Below, in pieces: positions 34,919 through 42,183 of a stretch of 64,000 nt of DNA; position 1 is the first letter of the stretch, and each line of letters begins with the position of its first letter. This DNA comes from VXNE01 sp965116625 (GTDB lineage: Bacteria; Pseudomonadota; Gammaproteobacteria; Pseudomonadales; Azotimanducaceae): positions 3,782,001 to 3,846,000 of the forward strand of contig OZ220717.1 of NCBI GenBank assembly GCA_965116625.1. The letters run 5' to 3'. A program made the translations under genes and the position numbers. Under the pieces are notes generated by a model. The model was not told the DNA's origin and searched no databases. It worked only from the letters and a program-made list of their open reading frames with translations.

Positions 34919-35824
34919 TTAGCCCGACCGAGCCGTCGCGTCGCCCAGGCGGCTCGCCCAGTCGAGCTTGCTCCGGCAGGACTGGAAGAAACTGTGGTCC
35001 ACCGGATACGCCAGGTGGAAGGTGCGCGGATGCTTGACGATCACGACTTCGTCACCCGGCCGTAGCGCATAGTCGACCTGCGAGTCGCAATACGCGTGGG
35101 GCTCGGCAGCGGCGGCCCCCATCACGACCCGGATTTCGGCGTCCCCCGGCACGACCAGCGGTCGCGATGTGAGCGTATGCGGAAACATCGGCACCACGAC
35201 GATGGCGTCCAGGCCAGGATGCATGATCGGCCCGCCGGCGGACAGGGCGTAGGCCGTGGACCCGGTCGGGGTCGACACGATCAGCCCGTCCGAGCGCTGG
35301 TCGTAGACGAAGTCACCGTCCACGTACAGCCTGAAGTCCATCATTCGGGACGCTGCCCCGGCGTTGACGACCACATCGTTCAATGCCACGCAGGATTCCG
35401 CGGATTCGCCGGCACGAACGATGCGGGCTTCGAGCAGGGCGCGTTCGTCCACGGTGTACTGCCCTGCCAGCACCGCACCGATCTTCTGTTCGATCTGGTC
35501 CGGCGATACATCCGCGAGGAATCCCAGGCCGCCGCGGTTGACACCAACCACCAGCGCCGGGGTGTCCGCAAGGTCACGCGCGACCCCGAGCATGCTGCCG
35601 TCGCCACCCACCACAACGATCAGGTCGCATCGCGAGCCCAGGTCGCCACGGTCCACGGTCTCGTGGCCGTCGCCGGGCAACATGGGCGCGGTTTCCGTCT
35701 CCAGCACGAGTTCGACCCCCGTGCCGGCAAGAAAGCGCGCAACCGCGGCGACCGAATCGACGACCTCGGGATTGCCGACCCTGCCAACGAGGCCGACGGT
35801 ATTGAATCTTCGGGATGTGGACAT
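34919..35824 (-). CDS. nadK: NAD kinase
   Basis: 301 residues, phosphorylates NAD to NADP. The GGDG motif is at 73-76 (VVGGDGSML), followed by NRGGLGFLADV, ALNDVVV and the Gly-rich DGLIVSTPTGSTAYALSAGG, all diagnostic. Start ATG at 35824 fits the family; the frame runs on to 35989 without support. It is divergent from cysE, and the 221 bases between them contain no promoter I would defend. Confidence 0.96.
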   Translation of the reverse strand: MSTSRRFNTVGLVGRVGNPEVVDSVAAVARFLAGTGVELVLETETAPMLPGDGHETVDRGDLGSRCDLIVVVGGDGSMLGVARDLADTPALVVGVNRGGLGFLADVSPDQIEQKIGAVLAGQYTVDERALLEARIVRAGESAESCVALNDVVVNAGAASRMMDFRLYVDGDFVYDQRSDGLIVSTPTGSTAYALSAGGPIMHPGLDAIVVVPMFPHTLTSRPLVVPGDAEIRVVMGAAAAEPHAYCDSQVDYALRPGDEVVIVKHPRTFHLAYPVDHSFFQSCRSKLDWASRLGDATARSG

Positions 35825-36045
35825 CTTCGAACGCGTTGCTGGTGTCGTGTCCCACAAGTCTATGTCACTCCCGAACGGTGCGTCCCGGAGATCGCGGCCC
35901 TGCGAGATCGTCGGCATCCCGGCTTCCCTGCGTCGACGGCATATGCTTCGACGAAACGGTACCTTGAAATCCCGAATCGGTGCGTTCACGCTACGTTGCC
36001 ACCGCGGGCCGAAACGGGTACGCCCGGCAAACGGACAGACGGACC

Positions 36046-36894
36046 ATGCACCAACAGAGCGACGACGCCGGGAACCCAGCAGGTCCGACCCCCGTGGGCG
36101 GTGCCAATGAATTGAAGGCGCTGCCCAACCTGTGGGAGACGGCGCGCGCCGAGGCGGAACTGAAGGTCAGCGAAGAACCCATCCTCGGCAGCTACTTCCA
36201 CGCCACGATCCTCAATCACGCCTCCTTCGGTGCGGCACTCAGTTTCCGGCTGGCCAGCAGGCTCGACAATCCCATGCTTCCCACGATGCTCATCCGCCAG
36301 GTCATCGAGGAGGCGATCAGCGACGATCCCACGATTCTCGAAGCTGCGGAAACGGACGTGCTCGCGAGCTATTACCGCGACCCGGCATGCGACGACCTGA
36401 CCACGCCATTCCTGTTCCACAAGGGCTTCCACGCACTTGAGGCGTACCGCGTCGCCCACTGGCTCTGGCTGCATGACCGGCAAACCCTGGCGCAGTTCTT
36501 CCAGAGCCAGATCAGCGTCGGCCTCGGCGTGGACATTCATCCCGCGGCGCGTATCGGGCGAGGACTCATGCTCGACCACGCCACGGGCATCGTGGTCGGC
36601 GAAACCGCCGTGATCGGGGACGACGTGTCGATACTGCATTCCGTGACCCTCGGCGGCACCGGAAAGGAGACCGGCGACCGCCACCCCAAGATTCGCCGGG
36701 GCGTTCTGCTCGCCGCCGGATGCAAGATCATCGGCAACATCGAGGTGGGCGAAGGGGCGAAGGTGGGCGCCGGCAGCGTCGTGCTGCACAACGTCCCGCC
36801 CCACGTCACGGTAGCCGGCGTTCCCGCCGTGATCGTCGGCAAACCACGCGAGGAGTCGCCCTCCCTCGGCATGGATCAGCGGATAGAAGAATAG
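36046..36894 (+). CDS. cysE: serine O-acetyltransferase
   Basis: 282 residues, makes O-acetylserine for cysteine synthesis. The N-terminal helical domain begins near LWETARAEAELKVSEEPIL, and the left-handed beta helix has LDHATGIVVGETAVIGDDVS and ILHSVTLGGTGK with the two active-site histidines. Length is close to E. coli CysE (273). The start at 36046 leaves a 15-residue extra N-terminus. The final codons and stop merge into the purine-rich tandem repeat that follows. Confidence 0.94.
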   Translation: MHQQSDDAGNPAGPTPVGGANELKALPNLWETARAEAELKVSEEPILGSYFHATILNHASFGAALSFRLASRLDNPMLPTMLIRQVIEEAISDDPTILEAAETDVLASYYRDPACDDLTTPFLFHKGFHALEAYRVAHWLWLHDRQTLAQFFQSQISVGLGVDIHPAARIGRGLMLDHATGIVVGETAVIGDDVSILHSVTLGGTGKETGDRHPKIRRGVLLAAGCKIIGNIEVGEGAKVGAGSVVLHNVPPHVTVAGVPAVIVGKPREESPSLGMDQRIEE

Positions 36895-36902
36895 AGAAGT
36901 AG

Positions 36903-36941
36903 AGTAGAAGAGTAGAGTAGAAGAGCAGAGTAGAAGAGTAA
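36903..36941 (+). repeat. three tandem copies of a 13-base purine-rich repeat
   Basis: AGTAGAAGAGTAG, AGTAGAAGAGCAG and AGTAGAAGAGTAA in direct tandem, seven bases before the next ATG. The last 13 bases of cysE (36882-36894) match the unit at 10 positions, so the array seems to have grown from the cysE end. Each unit contains a ribosome-site-like AGAAGAG. Confidence 0.85.
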
Positions 36942-36948
36942 TACCAGC

Positions 36949-37152
36949 ATGGCCGAACCCACGTGCCCGAAGTGCAACGCCGCCGGCATCGAGCACTTCG
37001 CCTCGAAACGAAGCGTCCAGCAAAGCCGCGGGGGGGATCCCTGGTACTTCGTGATCTACTGCAACGAGTGCGGACACGTATACGAAGTCCTCGCCAAGCA
37101 CGTGTTCATCCAGGGGCAGACCCACAGGTTCAGTCTTGCGCCCTCCAGGTGA
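36949..37152 (+). CDS. small zinc-ribbon protein
   Basis: 67 residues. Two CxxC pairs, CPKC at 6-9 and CNEC about 32 residues later, can bind one zinc ion. An Arg/Ser/Gln-rich linker lies between, with WYFVIYCNECGHVYEVLAKHV after it. This looks like a stand-alone zinc ribbon that may bind nucleic acid or protein; no function is assigned. Translation would start right after the 13-base repeat array, whose last unit supplies the ribosome-site-like sequence. Confidence 0.65.
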   Translation: MAEPTCPKCNAAGIEHFASKRSVQQSRGGDPWYFVIYCNECGHVYEVLAKHVFIQGQTHRFSLAPSR

Positions 37153-37159
37153 CCGGACG

Positions 37160-37168
37160 TGATACAGT
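37160..37168 (+). promoter_or_regulatory. extended -10 candidate before the acidic exported protein
   Basis: TG-A-TACAGT, very similar to the xdhC element (both read GTGATACA, one base, TACCGC). No -35 was found. It lies 75 bases before the start at 37243. Confidence 0.3.
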
Positions 37169-37242
37169 ACCGCACGACAAGCATGCTCCATGAGGTTGTT
37201 GCATCCCTGAAGATGCTGCAACCGTCGGATAGGAGGAATTCG

Positions 37243-37506
37243 ATGCACCCGCTATGCAAACTCTTGCCCGCAGCCGCATTGACCCTGTTCGCCTCTGCCA
37301 CGGCGGCGGACGCGGTCGTCGAGCCTCGGGTCCTTGACGTCGAGCAACTCCTCGAGGTCATCGAGGTGATCGACGTCACGGCGGAAAAGTCGATAGATGA
37401 GTCGATAGATGAGTCGGCCGGGGAGGCACTCGACCCGGAGGTTACGGCAATTCTCGAGGAAGCGATCCTCGAGGACGGCGAAGCAGCCCCCGAACAGGAA
37501 GAGTAA
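37243..37506 (+). CDS. small acidic exported protein, unknown
   Basis: 87 residues: a signal peptide (about 1-23, ending TAADA), then a very acidic tail rich in Glu, Asp and Val/Ile with the repeat SIDESIDES. A textbook AGGAGG ribosome site (37231-37236) lies six bases before the ATG, so expression is likely high. A 12-base DNA tandem repeat (37389-37416) encodes the SIDE repeat. I do not recognise a family; a metal- or cation-binding role is possible from charge alone. Confidence 0.6.
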   Translation: MHPLCKLLPAAALTLFASATAADAVVEPRVLDVEQLLEVIEVIDVTAEKSIDESIDESAGEALDPEVTAILEEAILEDGEAAPEQEE

Positions 37507-37516
37507 ACCTACCGCC

Positions 37517-38026
37517 CTACTCGGACGCCCGTTCCTGTTCCGGTACGGTGCAGGTGCCGTACTCTACGAAGAGCGACGCCTCCGGCGTGTAGAACGTCCA
37601 GCCACCGATGGCGCTGCGGGTGAACCGCGCCCGCGCCGGATTGATCAGCAACATTTCCGACGGCGGATTGTTGACGCAACTGTAGCCCCGGTTTTCTCCG
37701 GTCCCTCGCACCGGGCGGCACTCGAACTCCATCTCGTTGCCGTCCCCCGAACGCATGGTGACGTAGAGCCGTGTCGAACCCGCGGCCTCCCCGATCCCAT
37801 CCCGGTCATCGTCCCGCTTCGCCCCGGGCAGGTGCCGCATCAGGAACACGTTCTCGCGCAGGTCGAATGTCTGCTTCGAGAACACGGCGGGCTGGTAGAT
37901 CTCTTCAACGTCCCCCGAAGACTGGTGCATCCCGACGGTCCGGTGCGCCTTGCAGGTCGCCGGCAACCAGTCCACCGCTCCCGCGGACAACGCGTACAGG
38001 ACAACCAGGGTCATGGGTAGACGCAT
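37517..38026 (-). CDS. exported protein with conserved-looking cysteines, unknown
   Basis: 169 residues from the ATG at 38026: a signal peptide (MRLPMTLVVLYALSAGA) and a globular domain with Cys in LPATCKAH, FECRPV, YSCVNN and YGTCTV, enough for two disulfides. I recognise no family. An ATG at 38014 is an alternative. The start region overlaps the start of the plus-strand metallopeptidase-like gene, so each promoter must lie inside the other gene. It converges on the acidic protein gene ten bases away. Confidence 0.6.
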   Translation of the reverse strand: MRLPMTLVVLYALSAGAVDWLPATCKAHRTVGMHQSSGDVEEIYQPAVFSKQTFDLRENVFLMRHLPGAKRDDDRDGIGEAAGSTRLYVTMRSGDGNEMEFECRPVRGTGENRGYSCVNNPPSEMLLINPARARFTRSAIGGWTFYTPEASLFVEYGTCTVPEQERASE

Positions 38027-39479
38027 AACGGCAATTAGTCTAACCCTCGTGATGGCCGTTGCGGCAAACGGCAATGCCCGACACGACAACTGGCACCGCG
38101 TCACCACCCCCGATTTCGAGATGCTGAGCGATTTGGCACCGGCGGACGCCCTCGCGCTCGCCGACCGGCTGACGCGGTTCCGAATCGCGGCACAGGTGCT
38201 CCTCGGAGAGGAACACCTGTCCGGACCGCCGCCGCGCATGATCGCTTTCCGCAACACGCGGGGGTTCGGGCGGGTGTTCTCGCTACGCAACATCGGTGGC
38301 GTCACCCTGTCCTCGATAAGTCAGTACACGCTCGCATTCGGACCCGATGGCCGGCGCGGATACGCCTCGGGCGCCCTGACCGCCTTCCACGAGTACTCGC
38401 ACTACCTGATGCAGAACAACCAGCAGATGAACTACCCGGCATGGTGGGAGGAAGGCTATGCGAACTTCCTGTCCACCATGTACCCGCAAGCGGACAAGGT
38501 CGTGGTCGGTCATGTGCCTTCGATCGAGCGACGCCGAATGGTGCGCTCAAAGCCGTCGCTAAGGGATCTGCTCGACGGTCGCATCGTCTTCGACTGGAAG
38601 CGCCGCGATCTCGAAGGCGTCTACCTCAAGGCGTGGCTCCTGGTGCATATGCTGCAACTCGGCCATCTGGCAGGCCTGCCGCCATTCCACGAGCGCGTCC
38701 CCGAGTTGCTCGCCAGGATCGACGCGGGCGAGTCCATGCGAGTCGCCATGGAGACATCCCTGGGAATGGACCTCCCGTCCCTGGAGCGCACCCTCAATGC
38801 CTACACCCGGCGCGTATCCCTGCCCACGCGCACCCTCGTTGTCGATGTCGAACACGAAACGCCAATGGACGTCCAGCCCCTGACCATCCCGGAAGTGCGG
38901 CACGCCCTTGCCAACGCCGCCGCCGCAGCGGGAAACGTCCGCCATGCCGCCCGGCTGTTCCGGGAAGCACTCGACGACGACCCCGACGACATCGACGCGC
39001 TTGTGGGACTTTCCAGTACCACCAACGATCCCGAGCACTCCCTCGAGACCGCCGAACGCGCACTCGCACTCGACGCCGAGCATCCGGGCGCGAACATCCG
39101 CATGGCTGAAGTCAACGTCACCCGGTGCAGCCAGGCAACCCGCGACGGGTGCCTGTCGATTTGGCGCGAGAGCGCCGAGTTCTACCGCCGCGCCGTGCGA
39201 AACGATCCCGACAACGTCGAAGCGGCTTTGGGCCTGGGCGTCATCTACCTGCACGTCGGGCAGCCGGGAGATGCCCTCGGCTACCTGCGCGTCGCACACG
39301 GCCGGGCGCCCTGGGTGCCGCGCATCAACCTGTTCCTCGGCGAAGGGTACCGATTGATCGGAGACGTCGAGCGCGCCCGCGTGCATCTCACCAAGGCCAT
39401 GCACTGGCATCGTGACGAACGCTGGCGCAAACGGGCGGCGCTGGCGCTTTCGATGATGGAATCCGGAGGCGGCAACTGA
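38013..39479 (+). CDS. exported HExxH metallopeptidase-like protein with TPR repeats
   Basis: 488 residues with an N-terminal signal (about 1-22). The zinc motif HEYSH begins at H126 and a likely third ligand lies in WWEEGYANFLS, the gluzincin arrangement. The C-terminal third carries tetratricopeptide-like helices (AARLFREALDDDPDDIDALVG, AAGLGV-type repeats to the end). The substrate is unknown; TPRs suggest a protein partner. The start at 38013 overlaps the divergent gene. 39480-39565 downstream holds nothing recognised. Confidence 0.75.
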   Translation: MGRRITAISLTLVMAVAANGNARHDNWHRVTTPDFEMLSDLAPADALALADRLTRFRIAAQVLLGEEHLSGPPPRMIAFRNTRGFGRVFSLRNIGGVTLSSISQYTLAFGPDGRRGYASGALTAFHEYSHYLMQNNQQMNYPAWWEEGYANFLSTMYPQADKVVVGHVPSIERRRMVRSKPSLRDLLDGRIVFDWKRRDLEGVYLKAWLLVHMLQLGHLAGLPPFHERVPELLARIDAGESMRVAMETSLGMDLPSLERTLNAYTRRVSLPTRTLVVDVEHETPMDVQPLTIPEVRHALANAAAAAGNVRHAARLFREALDDDPDDIDALVGLSSTTNDPEHSLETAERALALDAEHPGANIRMAEVNVTRCSQATRDGCLSIWRESAEFYRRAVRNDPDNVEAALGLGVIYLHVGQPGDALGYLRVAHGRAPWVPRINLFLGEGYRLIGDVERARVHLTKAMHWHRDERWRKRAALALSMMESGGGN

Positions 39480-39565
39480 CGCCGGTTTTGTGCGGGCGAT
39501 GGACCGTTATTTCCACTAACCCGCTTCGTCCCCCGTCGATCAGACCCGGCCTGGCGTTCGTCCGG

Positions 39566-40429
39566 TCACGGCGGGCCCGGATCGACAATCCGCTCTACGC
39601 TGCTCGCCCGGATCCATCCAGGCGTGCCATCCGCGAGCGCGATGCGCAACCAGCCGTCGCGGATCTCCAGGACGGTGACTTCCGCGCCCGACGGCAAGGG
39701 ATGCGCAAAGGCGAGGCGCGCGCCCGTGCTGTCAGCGGCGCGCAACGGCGCGCCGTCGGCCACGACCACGCCCTCGGGAAGCGCGCGGTCGGAAAACACC
39801 GCCGACCCGGCCGCCAGGGCCCACGCGGCCATGGGCACAATCGCCAGGCGGCGCAGCAGGCCCATGCGCCGCGTCGGCCACGGGGCCAGCATCAGCACGG
39901 CGAGCGCAAACGCGCCGCCGGCAATCCAGTAACGTTGCGAGACGGAGAACAGGTCGCGCCAGAACAGCAGCGAGTCGAGCGCGCCGCCCGCCACGGGACG
40001 GGGAAGCCAGGGCGGCGCGCGGTCGCGCAGCCAGGCGAGGTTCCTGGCCGCCCGCTCGTGGCCCGGGTGCAATACCAGCGCACGCCGGTATGCGAGTGTC
40101 GCGCGACCGGGGTCGCCGGCGCCTAGCGCAGCATTGCCCCAGTCGCTGAGGAGTTCCGGCGTGGGTCGCAACGCCGCGGCCTGGCGCAGGGCACGTTCGG
40201 CCTCGGCGAAGCGGCGGGCGCGGCGGACGGGGTCCTGGTCTTCCAGCGCCTGGACATAGACGCGGCGCCCGTGCTCGAGCCCATCGGGCAGCACCGGTTC
40301 CCCGTTCCGGGAAGAAGCCTCGAGACCGGACGATCCCTGCTTTTCGCCGGATGCCCAGGCCGGCAGGGCAGCAAGGACGACGCACATCGACCAGGCCGCG
40401 ACACCATGCGGGGAGACACGTCCGATCAT
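39566..40429 (-). CDS. BatE-like TPR protein with C-terminal SH3-like domain
   Basis: 287 residues: signal or first membrane segment, TPR-like helices (about 60-150), two membrane segments (about 165-215), then a small beta domain with VVADGAPLRAADSTGA and EVTVLEIRDGWLRIALADG, which looks like a bacterial SH3 domain. This is the layout of BatE, last gene of the aerotolerance operon, whose biochemical role is unknown. The ATG at 40429 overlaps the batD stop (ATGA). Confidence 0.75.
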   Translation of the reverse strand: MIGRVSPHGVAAWSMCVVLAALPAWASGEKQGSSGLEASSRNGEPVLPDGLEHGRRVYVQALEDQDPVRRARRFAEAERALRQAAALRPTPELLSDWGNAALGAGDPGRATLAYRRALVLHPGHERAARNLAWLRDRAPPWLPRPVAGGALDSLLFWRDLFSVSQRYWIAGGAFALAVLMLAPWPTRRMGLLRRLAIVPMAAWALAAGSAVFSDRALPEGVVVADGAPLRAADSTGARLAFAHPLPSGAEVTVLEIRDGWLRIALADGTPGWIRASSVERIVDPGPP

Positions 40430-42183
40430 CTCGCTCCCCGCCGTCCCCATTCCCGAGCGAGCGACCTGATCGCCTCCACCAATTCTCCATCGAGCGGTTC
40501 GCCCGCCGACGCGGGATCGAACGCCGAGGTCTCACACCTTTCCAGCGCGTCGGCGGCGAGCGCGTTCTCGTGCCCCGTCAGGCGCGCCAGCACACGCATG
40601 GCATTGAGTACCCGGGGCGCCGTCTCGCGCGCCGAACCGCCGGACTCGAGGACGTGTTCCACCTCCCGCCGGGCACGCATGATCTCGCGCCGCCGACCGC
40701 GCCCGGCCGCGGTGCGCGTCTGCCACACCCGCAGCCCGACCATGACCAGCGGAAGCAGGTACAACAGCGCCATCGGCAACGCTCGAACCGTCGAGCCCCA
40801 CGGCAGGGCCAGTGTCCGGTTCGCCGCGCTCAAGGACATGTCGGCACCCATGAGAGCCGCGGAGCTCGCCCGGGGCCGTGCCTGGTCCGTCATCGGGACG
40901 ACCGGCGGAGCGGCGGCGGTCACGTCAGCGGCGCCGACCAGGTTGCCGCCCGCCACGGAAAGTGCGACCGGACGGCTTGACACCGTGACGTACTCCCCCC
41001 GGTTCGGGTCAAAGTAGGGAAACTCGATAGGCGGAATCTCGCCCACCTGGGCACTCAAGACCCGGGCCGTGACGCTAAAGGTCTTGGTGTGGGTCTCAGG
41101 GTCGACACTGCCGACTGCTTCGTCGGCTGGAATCGAGAACAGCGCCGGCGGCAAACCACCCTCCCCCAGGAGCGGCGGCAGGCTCAGCCCTTCGAGTTCT
41201 CCGTCGCCCTGAATCTCGATCGTCAGCTCGATCGGGTCTCCCGCGCTGACCACGGTCCGGCTGGCCCGCACCTCGATGGAGAAACCCGCGCCCACCGCAT
41301 TGACAAAGTTCGGCGGACGTCCGCGCTCCGGCAGCGGGCGCACGACAAGCTGTTGCCGCTCACCCAACGCCTGGAACAACGCACCACGGTCGCGGCCGAA
41401 GCTCGGAAAATCGAAAAAGCCCCGACTCCCGGGTGACTCCAGGCGGGCCACAACGCGCACCGGATCCAGGTCAAGCGACTGCGCGCGCGTCACCGTGGCG
41501 CGGAACGGGAAACGGATGCGCGTATAGTCGATTCCGTTCTCCCGCAATCGGTCCTGGTGCATGGGCAGGTCGACGGTGCCAGCCCCTGCGCGGAACGACC
41601 GCATCCGTCCGCCCTCCTCGGTGCCTTCGATTCGGACCGCATCCAGGTCGAACAGCGGAACGACCAGTTCGTAGCTCTCGACATCCCGCGCCAACAGCCA
41701 CTCGACAGCCCCGTCGAATGTCTCGCCGACCCACACTGCCCGCTCCGGCAAGCGCATGCGCACGATCATGTCCGCGGTCTGCTCGAGATCGCCGACATCG
41801 AACGCGCCCGTGCGGCTGGTGACGGACTTCGCTCCCTGGGCAAGCGTCAGCGCGGGAACCGAGTAGCGGCCCGCGGACGGCGCCGTCACCTGCCACCGGT
41901 AGACGAACGTCACTTCCCGCCACTCCGAACGCCGGCCGTTCACGATCTGAATCCGCTGCGAGACACTGGGCGTCATCCCGATATAGGTCACGCGGCAGCC
42001 ATCGATCTCGAGATCGGGCGCATCCGGCGGCGGCTCCTCCTCGAATCCCTTCGCCGACAGCACGAGGTTGAACGGCATGCCCGCGTAGAGCTCGCGAGAC
42101 TCGACGCTGACCTCGAGCGTCTGTGCCCCGGCAGAAACGGCAAGGAACACCGGGGCAATCCGTGCCATGCGACACCCTCTCAC
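40426..42183 (-). CDS. BatD-like oxygen-tolerance protein
   Basis: 585 residues: signal peptide, long periplasmic beta-sandwich region (about 20-440; blocks ELYAGMPFNLVLSAKG and ADMIVRMRLPERAVWVGETF are typical of BatD), one membrane helix (LPMALLYLLPLVMVGLRVW) and a cytoplasmic helical tail. BatD is thought to scaffold the VWA proteins in the membrane. The GTG at 42183 overlaps the preceding stop (GTGA); an ATG at 42168 is the alternative. Confidence 0.82.
   Translation of the reverse strand: MRGCRMARIAPVFLAVSAGAQTLEVSVESRELYAGMPFNLVLSAKGFEEEPPPDAPDLEIDGCRVTYIGMTPSVSQRIQIVNGRRSEWREVTFVYRWQVTAPSAGRYSVPALTLAQGAKSVTSRTGAFDVGDLEQTADMIVRMRLPERAVWVGETFDGAVEWLLARDVESYELVVPLFDLDAVRIEGTEEGGRMRSFRAGAGTVDLPMHQDRLRENGIDYTRIRFPFRATVTRAQSLDLDPVRVVARLESPGSRGFFDFPSFGRDRGALFQALGERQQLVVRPLPERGRPPNFVNAVGAGFSIEVRASRTVVSAGDPIELTIEIQGDGELEGLSLPPLLGEGGLPPALFSIPADEAVGSVDPETHTKTFSVTARVLSAQVGEIPPIEFPYFDPNRGEYVTVSSRPVALSVAGGNLVGAADVTAAAPPVVPMTDQARPRASSAALMGADMSLSAANRTLALPWGSTVRALPMALLYLLPLVMVGLRVWQTRTAAGRGRRREIMRARREVEHVLESGGSARETAPRVLNAMRVLARLTGHENALAADALERCETSAFDPASAGEPLDGELVEAIRSLAREWGRRGAR

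Noticed and set aside
36903..36941. Possible CRISPR-like array
   Set aside because: Units are 13 bases in direct tandem with no spacers and no cas genes nearby.
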